From: G965200765 sp965200765
GTDB taxonomy: Bacteria; Pseudomonadota; Gammaproteobacteria; Arenicellales; JAJDZL01
Direction of reading: 5' to 3'
Length of the DNA: 64,000 nt
Assembly: GCA_965200765.1 (NCBI GenBank)
Contig: OZ241380.1
Location: forward strand, 434,001 to 498,000
The translations under genes and the position numbers were made by a program. The first letter of the stretch is position 1. The number at the start of each line of letters is the position of its first letter. Below the pieces are notes generated by a model that saw only the letters and a program-made list of their open reading frames with translations, was not told where the DNA came from and ran no database searches. Shown here piece after piece: positions 8,830 through 17,451 of this stretch.

Positions 8830-9822
8830 ATGCCCAAGATAATGATTTTGACAGAACAAGATCTCCGCAAGGCGGTCAAACTGGATTTGGATGCGGTTGA
8901 ATGCATCCGTTCTGCATTTGCGGCCTTGTCAAGCGGAAAAGTAGTTATGCCACCCATTTTGACAATGTCGGTCGAGGATTACAATGGAGAAGTGGATGTA
9001 AAGACCGCCTATGTTCCTGGTATTGACAGTTTTGCGATCAAAATGTCCCCCGGATTTTTTGACAATCCGAAACTCGGATTGCCAAGCACTTCCGGGTTGA
9101 TGGTACTGTTCGCGGTGCAGACCGGAATGGTTGAAGCCATTTTGCTGGACAACGGTTATCTGACTGATATTCGTACGGCGGCCGCAGGTGCAGTTGCCGC
9201 ACAACATTTGTCAAGAGCTGACTCTTCAACAGCTTGCATTGTTGGTACGGGGCAACAAGCTCGCCTGCAACTGGAAGCACTGTGTCTGGTTCGACCGATT
9301 GAGACTGCAACCATTTGGGGGAGAAATTCTGAACGTGCAGAAAAAGCGGCCACGGAACTTGCCGGTCGTCTCAACATACCGGTACAAGCCGGTCAAGACT
9401 TGAAATCAGCAGTTCGCTCAGCGGATATCATTGTTACGACAACCTCGTCTTCAAAACCATTGGTGATGAAAGACTGGTTACGTCCCGGTCACCACGTTAC
9501 TGCCATGGGAGCGGACCAGGGACATAAAAACGAGTTGGAACCGGGGTGCTTGGGTGTTGCAGACGTATATGTTCCAGACCGGCGGTCACAAACGGAAATT
9601 CTCGGTGAATTGCATCACGCATTGGACCAAGGTGTCATTCAGCGTACCGCAGAGATCCCGGAATTAGGTGATGTTGTTTCAGGAAAAGTTTCGATTCAGC
9701 GCACTCCGGATTCCATTTCGATTTGCGACTTGACCGGTACCGGTGTGCAAGATACCGCAATTGCAACGTATGCGCGACAGCGTGCCTTGGCAGCATCTGT
9801 CGGTATTGAAATCGACAATTGA
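8830..9822 (+). CDS. eutC: EutC-type ornithine cyclodeaminase/mu-crystallin family protein
   Basis: The 330-residue protein shows the family's NAD(P)-binding Rossmann motif, VGTGQQARLQLEAL, the arginine/threonine segment LTDIRTAAAG before it, and GSDxxxK-like GADQGHKNELEP after it. EutC is the partner of EutB in hydroxyectoine use. The start at 8830 (MPKIMILTEQ) is supported by GGAGG about 14 bases upstream and by family starts; the in-frame ATG at 8800 would overlap eutB by 23 bases. With that start the genes are seven bases apart, consistent with one transcript. Confidence 0.83.
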   Translation: MPKIMILTEQDLRKAVKLDLDAVECIRSAFAALSSGKVVMPPILTMSVEDYNGEVDVKTAYVPGIDSFAIKMSPGFFDNPKLGLPSTSGLMVLFAVQTGMVEAILLDNGYLTDIRTAAAGAVAAQHLSRADSSTACIVGTGQQARLQLEALCLVRPIETATIWGRNSERAEKAATELAGRLNIPVQAGQDLKSAVRSADIIVTTTSSSKPLVMKDWLRPGHHVTAMGADQGHKNELEPGCLGVADVYVPDRRSQTEILGELHHALDQGVIQRTAEIPELGDVVSGKVSIQRTPDSISICDLTGTGVQDTAIATYARQRALAASVGIEIDN

Positions 9823-9837
9823 CACACGTTAACTGTT

Positions 9838-11016
9838 ATGTACAGCAAAGTATTTTCCAAAGATGAGTTCGACATTCGTGTTGCAGATGTAAAGCAGCGA
9901 ATGGAGAAGGCCGGATTCGACCTGCTTGTCAGTCAGGATCCGGCAAACATGTATTGGCTGACCGGGTTTGATGGTTGGTCATTTTATGTACCGCAATGCG
10001 TACTGATTCATCTGGATGTGGAAGAGCCATTCTGGTTCGGTCGCGCCCAGGATGCAAAGCTTGCACATGTTTCTACATACCTTCCACACAGTCATGTGAT
10101 TTCTTTTTCTGAAGGACTGGTACACCATCCGATTGATCATCCTTACGACGAACTTGTCGCGTTGATCAAAAAGATGGGTTGGTCAACCAGTCATATCGGT
10201 GTGGAAATGGATACCCACTACTATACGGCGCGATGTCATGCAGCATTAGTCGCCGAATTGCCGGATGCAAGATTTTCAAACAACAACGAACTGGTGAATT
10301 GGGCGCGTGTTGTCAAATCCGAAAGTGAATTGAAGTTGATGTACGAAGCGGGCAAAATTTGTTCGAATTCGATGAGTGCAGCAATTGCAAAGATACAAGC
10401 CGGAGTTCCGCAATACGAAGTAGTCGCGGAAATTTATCATGCGCAAGTCATGGGTGTCGACGGATACGGCGGGGATTATTCGGCATTTGTTCCGCTTGTT
10501 CAGGTCGGTGAAGAAACCAGTATTCCGCATTTGACATGGACCGAGTCCCCCTTGCCTGACAATGCGCTGGTTGCGATGGAAATCGCAGGAGTTCGAAGGC
10601 GCTATCACACACCGTTGTCGAGATGCGTCTATATTGGCAAGCCGCCGAAAAAAGTGAAAGATTTGGCAAAGGTCATCGTGGAAGGGGTGGATGTTGCCTT
10701 GGAACTGGCGAAGCCCGGACAAACTTGCGAAGAAGTTGAAGCGGGTTGGCAAGCGGTGCTGAATCGAAACGGACTCGTAAAAGAGAGTCGCGTGGGCTAT
10801 TCAATCGGCGCAGCGTATCCACCAGATTGGGGAGAACGAACTTGCAGTCTTCGTCCGGGAGATACGACTGAACTTCAAGCCGGTATGTGCTTTCATTTTC
10901 AATCCGGAGTCTGGCTTGACGACATCGGATGTGCAGTTTCCGAACCGTTTGTTGTCACAGATAAAGGCGGCGAGCGATTCTGTAATGTGAAACGCGGTCT
11001 GATAGAAGTAGAATAG
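9838..11016 (+). CDS. doeA: Ectoine hydrolase (M24 creatinase-like), DoeA/EutD
   Basis: The 392-residue protein has the N-terminal creatinase-like domain (about 1-150) and the pita-bread M24 fold in the C-terminal half. Ectoine hydrolase opens the ectoine ring to N-acetyl-2,4-diaminobutyrate. Support comes from overall length, the segment NMYWLTGFDGWSFYVPQ typical of this clade, and the direct downstream doeB-like deacetylase. A general Xaa-Pro aminopeptidase is unlikely because the usual set of metal-binding Asp/His/Glu residues is not seen in its expected places. It lies 15 bases after eutC on the same strand. Cytoplasmic. Confidence 0.85.
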   Translation: MYSKVFSKDEFDIRVADVKQRMEKAGFDLLVSQDPANMYWLTGFDGWSFYVPQCVLIHLDVEEPFWFGRAQDAKLAHVSTYLPHSHVISFSEGLVHHPIDHPYDELVALIKKMGWSTSHIGVEMDTHYYTARCHAALVAELPDARFSNNNELVNWARVVKSESELKLMYEAGKICSNSMSAAIAKIQAGVPQYEVVAEIYHAQVMGVDGYGGDYSAFVPLVQVGEETSIPHLTWTESPLPDNALVAMEIAGVRRRYHTPLSRCVYIGKPPKKVKDLAKVIVEGVDVALELAKPGQTCEEVEAGWQAVLNRNGLVKESRVGYSIGAAYPPDWGERTCSLRPGDTTELQAGMCFHFQSGVWLDDIGCAVSEPFVVTDKGGERFCNVKRGLIEVE

Positions 11017-11052
11017 ACTTTCCAACACGAGAATTTACGGGAACCAACTCTA

Positions 11053-12045
11053 ATGATGAAAAATCCAATTTCACCGACAATTCCGCTGGACCAAGATGGC
11101 GTACATCATGGTTTCCTGAAGTTGCCGTACAGTCGCAATGATTCGGCTTGGGGGTCATTAATGATTCCGATTTGTGTGATTCGGAATGGCGAAGGACCAA
11201 CAGTGCTATTGACCGGGGCCAATCACGGCGACGAATATGAAGGTCCAATTGCCTTGCAGAATCTGGCGTTGAGTTTGAACTTGTCGGACATTTCGGGACG
11301 TGTGATTATTGTGCCAATGTTCAACTATCCTGCATTTCGGGGTGCTTGCCGCAACTCGCCCATTGACGACGGAAACATGAATCGGGTTTTCCCGGGTCGT
11401 CCTGACGGTAGCGTGACAGAGAAGATTGCTGATTTTTTCACCCGAACGCTCGTGCCGGAGGCGGAGATTGTGGTGGACATTCATGCTGGTGGCAAAACAC
11501 TGGATTTTTTACCGCTTGCGGCAACTCATGTTCTTGAAGACCAAAAGCAACAAGCAGCTTGTCTGGCGGCGATGCGCGCGTTCAATGCACCTTACTCGAT
11601 GCTGTTTCTGGAAATCGACAATACTGGCATGTATGACACGGTTGTTGAAGAATCCGGCAAGGTATTTGTAACAACCGAGCTGGGTGGCGGCGGAACAACA
11701 ACAGCAAAATCCGTTGCGATTGCGAAAAAAGGTGTTCGCAATGTATTGATTCACGCAGGGGTACTGAATGCCGAGCCCGAGGTGGATCCATCAGTGAATG
11801 TAGCGATGCCGAATGATGATTGCTTTGTTTTCTGTGAGCATGAAGGGTTGCTTGAACCGACCGCGGATTTGGGGGACAGTGTGAATGAGGGTGATGTTAT
11901 TGCGCGTGTTTGGCCCTTGGACCGAACCGGAGTGCAACCAATTGAATACCGGGTGAAGAGTAGCGGATTATTGTCCGGAAGGCATTTTCCGGGCTTGGTG
12001 CAACCTGGTGATTGCATGGCGGTGGTGGGGATTGTTGACGATTGA
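11053..12045 (+). CDS. doeB: N-acetyl-2,4-diaminobutyrate deacetylase, DoeB/EutE
   Basis: The 330-residue protein belongs to the succinylglutamate desuccinylase/aspartoacylase zinc family. Zinc ligands are visible in GANHGDEYEG (His and Glu) and VDIHAGG (His). DoeB removes acetate from the product of DoeA, giving 2,4-diaminobutyrate. The next steps to aspartate (DoeD transaminase and DoeC dehydrogenase) are not encoded nearby, so they must lie elsewhere or be replaced. No ectoine transporter or AsnC/EnuR regulator is beside the cluster. The gene starts with two adjacent ATG codons; the first is given. Confidence 0.85.
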   Translation: MMKNPISPTIPLDQDGVHHGFLKLPYSRNDSAWGSLMIPICVIRNGEGPTVLLTGANHGDEYEGPIALQNLALSLNLSDISGRVIIVPMFNYPAFRGACRNSPIDDGNMNRVFPGRPDGSVTEKIADFFTRTLVPEAEIVVDIHAGGKTLDFLPLAATHVLEDQKQQAACLAAMRAFNAPYSMLFLEIDNTGMYDTVVEESGKVFVTTELGGGGTTTAKSVAIAKKGVRNVLIHAGVLNAEPEVDPSVNVAMPNDDCFVFCEHEGLLEPTADLGDSVNEGDVIARVWPLDRTGVQPIEYRVKSSGLLSGRHFPGLVQPGDCMAVVGIVDD

Positions 12046-12186
12046 AACTTCTATATGATGAATAATTGGATGCTATGTTTCCCGGTTTTTTACTGTCAAT
12101 ATTGATGGTAAACTCGATTTCTTCGAATTCTTGATCTCAGGGTTAACAATATTACAAATCACAGTTTGTTTGAAGCCCCGCACATT

Positions 12187-13071
12187 ATGACTATGAAACA
12201 GAATCATTTTTGCTCGGAATTGCCACAGATTTTTTCGATTGTTGTCATCGTCGCGGTTTGCATGGCCGGGTACTGGAATGGTGTGTACGCCGATATGGAA
12301 GAAGCCGATCAAGCTTATGAAAAAGGTGATTACTCAAAGGCGTTCAACGAGTGGAATATCAAAGCATGGAAAGGCAATATGCTCGCACAATATTATCTTG
12401 GCAATCTATATGAAGATGGACTTGGCACAGATCGCAACTTGGAACTTGCCGCGTACTGGTATCGATCTGCTGCTCGCAAAGGATTGGACCTTGCACAATT
12501 CAGATTGGGCTGGCTATATTTGACGGGGCAGGGGGTAAGAAAGGATTACATTGAGTCCGCAAGATGGTTCCAACTGTCCGCGGACCAAGGACACGAAGTG
12601 GCACTGTATCACTTGGGTCAACAGTACGAATTCGGTTATGGAGTACCCAAAGATTTTGCAAAGGCGCTACAACTCTATCGACAATCGGGCAATAGTGGCT
12701 TTCGCGGAGCACAATTTACTCTTGGTATCAAGTACGACACGGGCAACGGTGTAGCAGTAGACAAAGCGGAAGCTGTCAGGTGGTATACGATGGCCGCTGA
12801 CCAAGGCATTGCAGCTGCTCAGTACAATCTGGGACTTGTGTACAAGGAGAATAGTTTGTGGTCCGATAACAGGCGGATGGCATATCTTTGGATGCTAACT
12901 GTTGCAATTACTCAACAAGATCAGGATGCCGTTGAGCAAGCGGCGGCAATTGAGAACGGAATGACGTATGAACAGATCGAGCAAGCGCGAGAATCCATAC
13001 GACAATGCCAGCAGATGGGTTGGTTGGGGTGCAGTGCAGTATTCCAATTTGGTACCACAGATACTCTGTAG
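12187..13071 (+). CDS. Secreted Sel1-repeat (TPR-like) protein
   Basis: The protein (about 294 residues) starts with a signal peptide: a polar N-terminus, a hydrophobic stretch (FSIVVIVAVCMAG) and a likely cut near VYADME. Five or so Sel1-like repeats follow, each with the pattern AQYxLGxxYExGxGVxxDxxxAxxWYxxAA. Such proteins act as scaffolds in the periplasm or at the cell surface. No enzyme domain is present. The start is uncertain: ATG at 12187 or 12193 gives the best signal peptide, and a TTG at 12166 is possible. No clear ribosome site is seen. It is separated from doeB by 141 bases and is probably its own unit. Confidence 0.78.
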   Translation: MTMKQNHFCSELPQIFSIVVIVAVCMAGYWNGVYADMEEADQAYEKGDYSKAFNEWNIKAWKGNMLAQYYLGNLYEDGLGTDRNLELAAYWYRSAARKGLDLAQFRLGWLYLTGQGVRKDYIESARWFQLSADQGHEVALYHLGQQYEFGYGVPKDFAKALQLYRQSGNSGFRGAQFTLGIKYDTGNGVAVDKAEAVRWYTMAADQGIAAAQYNLGLVYKENSLWSDNRRMAYLWMLTVAITQQDQDAVEQAAAIENGMTYEQIEQARESIRQCQQMGWLGCSAVFQFGTTDTL

Positions 13072-13215
13072 TGAAAGGTTGGGTTGTTCAGGCAGCGGCA
13101 TTCGTAACTTTTCGAGGACAAGACTTAGTCGGGTTTGCAGAATCAACTTGGAAATGGCTACGATTTCATATATACTGAAATTCTATTTTGTGTTATCAAC
13201 TATACAAGAGGTGTA

Positions 13216-14199
13216 ATGATAATGATGCAGTTTAAGAGAATGCTGCTGGCGGCATCGGCACTGATGCTGACAATGGTTGGCGTGGAAGGCACATTGGCAC
13301 AGTTCGAGCCGAAGAAGCCGGTGGACTTCGTCATCATGGCAGGTCAAGGCGGCGGCGCTGACAAGATGGCGCGTCTGATGCAGTCGATCATCGAAAAGAA
13401 GAATCTGTCGAGCAAGCCGTTCGTGCCGATCAACAAGCCGGGCGGTTCCGGTGCGGAAGCACTGATTCATATGAAGGGAACGTCGGGCGATGCTCGGGAT
13501 CACACGGTGATGGTGACGCTGAACAGCTTCTACACCACGCCATTGCGTCAGCCGGGCTTGAATGTGGATGTGCTGACGTTCACGCCGATTGCACGCATGG
13601 CGGAAGATACGTTTTTGCTGTGGGTGAACAAGGACAGCGGCATCACCAATGTGGACCAGTTTGTGGACGCGGCCAAGGCGGCAGGCAACAACTGGATTAT
13701 GGCCGGTACGGGCAAGGCACAGGAAGACCAGTTGCTGACAGATTTTCTGAACCGTGCGTATGGTCTGGAGATGAAGTATGTACCGTTCAAGGGCGGTGGT
13801 CGCGTAGCCAAGGAATTGGCGGGCAACCATGCGAACTCGACAGTGAACAACCCGTCGGAGCAGCTGGGATTCTACGAAGCAGGCACGACAGTTCCGCTGG
13901 CGGCGTTCACGCCGGATCGTTTGGACAAGTTTCCGGATGCGCCGACGTTTCGCGAGCTGGGTCAGGACTTTGTGTATTTCATGCAAAGAAGCGTCGTAGG
14001 CCCGCCGGGAATGTCGGATGAAGCGGCGGCTTACTATCAGGATGTATTCAAGCAGGTATTCGAGACTGATGAATGGCAGAAGTATCGTACGGACAAGAGT
14101 TTGTACGGAGCGTACATGTCGGGTCAGGAGCTGAAGGACTACTGGACCAATCAGCGTTCGATTCATGAAGGCATGCTGAAAGAGATCGGCGAAATCTAG
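13216..14199 (+). CDS. TctC/Bug-family tripartite tricarboxylate transporter substrate-binding protein
   Basis: The protein (about 327 residues) has a cleavable signal peptide (MLLAASALMLTMVGVEGTLAQ) and the TctC fold pattern: PVDFVIMAGQGGGADKMAR near the N-terminus and VPFKGGGRVAKELAGNH in the middle. It would bind a carboxylate in the periplasm for a TctAB-type transporter. No tctA or tctB is nearby, so it is an orphan receptor. AGAGGTG just before the ATG at 13216 supports the start; ATGs at 13222 and 13225 are alternatives. Codon use is strikingly richer in G and C at third positions than in its neighbours, a sign of high expression or separate origin. A long minus-strand open frame over it is a by-product of this bias. 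Confidence 0.88.
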   Translation: MIMMQFKRMLLAASALMLTMVGVEGTLAQFEPKKPVDFVIMAGQGGGADKMARLMQSIIEKKNLSSKPFVPINKPGGSGAEALIHMKGTSGDARDHTVMVTLNSFYTTPLRQPGLNVDVLTFTPIARMAEDTFLLWVNKDSGITNVDQFVDAAKAAGNNWIMAGTGKAQEDQLLTDFLNRAYGLEMKYVPFKGGGRVAKELAGNHANSTVNNPSEQLGFYEAGTTVPLAAFTPDRLDKFPDAPTFRELGQDFVYFMQRSVVGPPGMSDEAAAYYQDVFKQVFETDEWQKYRTDKSLYGAYMSGQELKDYWTNQRSIHEGMLKEIGEI

Positions 14200-14282
14200 T
14201 CGATCTTTGACTGTACATCAATTCGATTTGGTGGATATCGTGAAATACTGAGTCGCCATAACGGATCGATGTGAAAGAGTTT

Positions 14283-14340
14283 GGAATTCCCTATCGACTG
14301 GGTCCCAAGAAAGGAACAGGCGATGGGGAGTTCCTTTTTA
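14283..14340 (+). terminator. Rho-independent terminator after the TctC-type gene
   Basis: Bases 14283-14298 pair with 14319-14334 in a 16-position stem (15 pairs counting G-U), with a 20-base loop, followed at once by TTTTTATT. It lies 84 bases after the stop codon. Such a long stem fits a strongly transcribed monocistronic gene. Confidence 0.8.
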
Positions 14341-14461
14341 TTGAAACAGAAATCTGAATAAACCAAGCAGATAGCTTGGGACGAAAAAGTTTGAATATGA
14401 AACTGAAAAATAGGCATAATTACTCGCTTTTAGTTTTTCAAAGCGCCGTATACGAGGTCAA

Positions 14462-15472
14462 ATGATGAAAATCTGTGTTGTGGGAGCCGGATCTATCGGC
14501 GGTATGATGGGAGTCAAGATGCACAATGCCGGCGAGGCAGTTACGCTGATCGCGCGTGGACCGCATCTTGAAGCGATTCAGAAGAAAGGTCTGAAGTTGA
14601 TCATGAATGACGGCACAGAAGAAACTGCCGTCAATGTCAATGCGACTAGTGACATTCGCTCAGCAGGTGTCCAGGATTTGGTCATTTTGGGTGTAAAAGC
14701 ACATCAGATTGCTCCAATTGTTGATGACCTGAATGCAATTCTGGGACCAGAAACTGTCTTGCTGACCGTTCAAAACGGCATATTGTGGTGGTATTTTCAG
14801 CTACATGGAGGCGAATACAACGGCCGAATTCTTGAGACTGTGGATCCTGGTGGCTTGATTTCAAAAGCCATAGATCCGAAACACATTATCGGTTCCATAG
14901 CTTTTCCTGCTTCGGAAATCGTGGAGCCGGGAGTGATACGTCATATTGAAGGCAATCGGTTTCCGATTGGCGAGTTGGACGGCGTAGAAAAAGAGCGCAC
15001 TCGAATGGTGCGCGATTTGCTAGTGAATTCGGGTTTCAAGTCTTTCATACTTGAAGATTTGAGAGGTGAAACTTGGTTGAAAGCAATGGGCAATCTTAGT
15101 TTCAATCCAGTGAGTGCACTGACACACTCAACACTGGTGGATATTTGCCAGTATGAACCTTCGCGGACGCTGGTTGACAAGATGATGACCGAGTGTCGCG
15201 AAATTGCCGCACATCTGGGTGTAGAAATTCGCTTGTCCAATGAGAGGAGAATTCAGGGTGCGGAGAGTGTCGGGAAGCATAAGACTTCAATGTTGCAGGA
15301 CATAGAAGTAGGGAAGTCTATAGAAGTTGATGCTCTGATTGGAACGGTTGCTGAACTGTCACGGATTACCGGCGTACCTGCTCCGAATGTTGAAGCAATC
15401 TATGCGCTTGTGCAGTTGCTGAATCATACTATTGTGGAAGAGAAAGTCAAAATTCGTGCAGAAGCATTATAA
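14462..15472 (+). CDS. 2-dehydropantoate 2-reductase family protein (PanE/ApbA-like)
   Basis: The 336-residue protein opens with the dinucleotide-binding motif VVGAGSIGGMMG and has the ketopantoate reductase C-terminal domain, with the family lysine/asparagine region LKAMGNLSFNPVSALT. True PanE reduces ketopantoate to pantoate for coenzyme A synthesis using NADPH. Longer paralogues with other 2-oxoacid substrates are common, and the 336 residues exceed the usual 300 or so, so the substrate is uncertain. GAGGT before the tandem ATG supports the start. It is a single gene in front of a convergent toxin-antitoxin pair. Confidence 0.8.
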   Translation: MMKICVVGAGSIGGMMGVKMHNAGEAVTLIARGPHLEAIQKKGLKLIMNDGTEETAVNVNATSDIRSAGVQDLVILGVKAHQIAPIVDDLNAILGPETVLLTVQNGILWWYFQLHGGEYNGRILETVDPGGLISKAIDPKHIIGSIAFPASEIVEPGVIRHIEGNRFPIGELDGVEKERTRMVRDLLVNSGFKSFILEDLRGETWLKAMGNLSFNPVSALTHSTLVDICQYEPSRTLVDKMMTECREIAAHLGVEIRLSNERRIQGAESVGKHKTSMLQDIEVGKSIEVDALIGTVAELSRITGVPAPNVEAIYALVQLLNHTIVEEKVKIRAEAL

Positions 15473-15530
15473 GCAGGATAACGAATTGAAGTCAGAGGGG
15501 ACCTGGACAAAAAGGAGATACTTATAATTA

Positions 15531-15875
15531 CTACCTTTCATTGGATTTCATAAATTCTTGAACTCGTTCTCTATCGTAATCTGTTTTAACTCCTTTGAAG
15601 TACAATTCAATGAATTCTATTCTATTTTCTTTGTCAAAATAGGCATAGACGATACGGAGTGATGAACCTTTCAAATCCTTGCAAAAAAGACGAGCTTTCA
15701 AAATTTGTACATTATCTGTTTGCATAATGGTGTTAAAATGTTTCGTATTACCGAGAGGGTCAATGGTGATTACATTACGAAACTCCTGTAAATCTTCAGT
15801 CAATGATTTATATTTTTTATAGTACCGTGTTAAGTCTTTGTTAAAATCCAGAATCTGACTAAATTTCATCGTCAT
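15531..15875 (-). CDS. RelE-superfamily toxin of a Panacea-type toxin-antitoxin pair
   Basis: The 114-residue protein is small and basic, with a RelE/HigB-like layout. An N-terminal helix pair with DLTRYYKKYKSLTEDL is followed by strands containing LKARLFCKDLKGSSLRIVYAYF and ending IEFIELYFKGVK. Such proteins cleave mRNA on the ribosome or act on other RNA. The gene follows the HTH-Panacea gene and overlaps it by 17 bases, so the two are translationally coupled. The start could be 15875 or the ATG two codons later. The toxin class is a motif-level judgement. Confidence 0.7.
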   Translation of the reverse strand: MTMKFSQILDFNKDLTRYYKKYKSLTEDLQEFRNVITIDPLGNTKHFNTIMQTDNVQILKARLFCKDLKGSSLRIVYAYFDKENRIEFIELYFKGVKTDYDRERVQEFMKSNER

Positions 15876-16632
15876 AGTTTCTCACCGAGTATCGTTCATC
15901 TCGATAAAATACGCTCTCGTAAGAAATTGGTTTTCCATTTTGGGCTACCCTCCAAGGTATGTCACCGTGAGAATAATGCTCAATTTCTCGGGCATTTTTG
16001 TCTGATAGACGCGCTAATACATCATCGATATGAGATGTATCGCGGGCAGAGAGAATATCTAGATTCGGCCGTTTTAGTGGCAGATACTTTTTTTGTTGAT
16101 ATTTGAAAAACTGACTCTTTACAGTTTCAATTTCATTTTGTTTCTGCATATCTTCCAATACATGCCCAAGTTCAACAGAAGTAGGTCCATGATGATTCTT
16201 GATGTAGGTTGCTCCCATAAGATTTTCTTCAAATTTTTCGTAGTAATCAAAATCAATAAAGTAAAGCAATTTGTGCAATACTGTCTCACCTACATTAGGC
16301 TTGCTACCCACTTTATTTAGTACATAGAGTAATACCTGCTTGAATTTTTCAAGATTTTGCTCCGTAACACGAATTTGCAAATCATCTGGTTTCTCTATTG
16401 AATTTTTCACGAACGTAACGTTTCGAGATGGTTCTTTCGCGTCAACGAAGTTTGCCAGTGGCATTTCAAAAATAGCAGCGAGCTTTACAGCTTCAGAAAC
16501 AGTAAGTTCCCTCTTTCCTTGTTCGATATTTATATATGTTGGGCGCGAAATACCTAGCTCAGACGCAAGATATTCTTGAGTAAACTTGTGTTTGATTCGT
16601 TGTTGTTTTATAAATTGATTAAGAGTTAACAT
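15859..16632 (-). CDS. HTH-XRE plus Panacea (DUF4065) domain antitoxin
   Basis: The 257-residue protein has an N-terminal XRE helix-turn-helix (about residues 5-60: TQEYLASELGISRPTYINIE). It is followed by a Panacea/SocA-like domain (about 100-240), recognised by LHKLLYFIDFDYYEKFEENLMGATYIKN and the HGPTSVELG segment. Panacea domains are known antitoxin modules that neutralise very different toxins placed beside them. The HTH half probably represses the operon. A palindrome TAAC-ATTG-GTTA (16627-16638) covers its own start codon and is a plausible operator. The gene order here is antitoxin then toxin. Confidence 0.82.
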   Translation of the reverse strand: MLTLNQFIKQQRIKHKFTQEYLASELGISRPTYINIEQGKRELTVSEAVKLAAIFEMPLANFVDAKEPSRNVTFVKNSIEKPDDLQIRVTEQNLEKFKQVLLYVLNKVGSKPNVGETVLHKLLYFIDFDYYEKFEENLMGATYIKNHHGPTSVELGHVLEDMQKQNEIETVKSQFFKYQQKKYLPLKRPNLDILSARDTSHIDDVLARLSDKNAREIEHYSHGDIPWRVAQNGKPISYESVFYRDERYSVRNYDDEI

Positions 16633-16638
16633 TGGTTA
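16627..16638 (-). promoter_or_regulatory. Possible autoregulatory operator of the Panacea operon
   Basis: TAAC-ATTG-GTTA is a perfect inverted repeat lying across the start codon of the HTH-Panacea gene. XRE antitoxins commonly bind such four-base-arm palindromes in their own promoter. It is short enough to occur by chance. Confidence 0.35.
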
Positions 16639-17372
16639 CATCTCTGATTGAATACAAAAAATACTACCTGAAATGTGGTTTCTGGTGTTTTGTTTGGTCA
16701 AGACCTGAATCGCCGAGCAATCCCTTCTGTAAGAAGAGCCATTGAAGCCCATTCTAACGAGAAATTGTGATGTACCGCGGGTACATACAGCTATATCAAC
16801 ATTACGCATATCTACCAGTCGATTCTACTATTCGGAACAATTAGGTCACCATCAAAAAGTTTGTCTTGGTCTGCCAGATTTCCTCAAATACCAACCTCCA
16901 CTGCAACAACTTTGGTTCTTTGGGTTGCTTCTTCATTTGTAGTGATTGGTAACAATTCAGAACGCATGAGACCAATCGAACATCATACAACGGGAGTTGA
17001 TGTACAGAATCTTTACAAACTCACTGTAAAGAATATCTTACACTACTATTTTTGAAAATGCAACTTTTTTCAGCTAGTCCCGTAGCATTGTGCTCTCATC
17101 CATTGGTTCTCTCATCCGTACAACATCTTGCAGAGGCGATTGACTGTTTCGTGCTTCAAAATGCCATAGAAAATTCTTTCGAGCCAAGAGTCACACAACA
17201 GGTAGTGGGGTTACCGTTGAACCTAAACCAGATTCTACTTGACTAATAGCAGGCTTGTTGACCGCAATCCGGCCAACAGCCTGATTCAAACTGATGTATC
17301 ACTTCTATTCATTTACAACTGAACATGATGTCTCAAAGTCAAGAAATAGAGTGTCCAGGCACTCTGGCACTC
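16633..17372. other. Non-coding stretch, no gene recognised
   Basis: About 740 bases between the toxin-antitoxin promoter side and pckA hold only short open frames without ribosome sites or family signals. No tRNA, repeat or transposase similarity was seen. Confidence 0.5.
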
Positions 17373-17381
17373 TGTTATAAT
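17373..17381 (+). promoter_or_regulatory. Extended -10 promoter before pckA
   Basis: TGTTATAAT is a perfect -10 box with the extended TG, about 70 bases before the pckA ATG. No good -35 box is seen, which an extended -10 can tolerate. A direct repeat of GGCACTCT lies just upstream (two copies between 17358 and 17373). Confidence 0.55.
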
Positions 17382-17451
17382 GATTCACACTTTGGAGATG
17401 GAAATTCTCAGTATGTTTTTTGTACATTGAACCACGATTTAGAAGCGAAGG

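Noticed and set aside
12085..12120. Terminator after doeB
   Set aside because: TTTACTGTCAAT/ATTGATGGTAAA is an imperfect inverted repeat, but its T-run precedes the stem instead of following it.
13183..14166. 327-codon minus-strand open frame
   Set aside because: It is the shadow of the TctC-type gene, caused by that gene's strong third-position bias.
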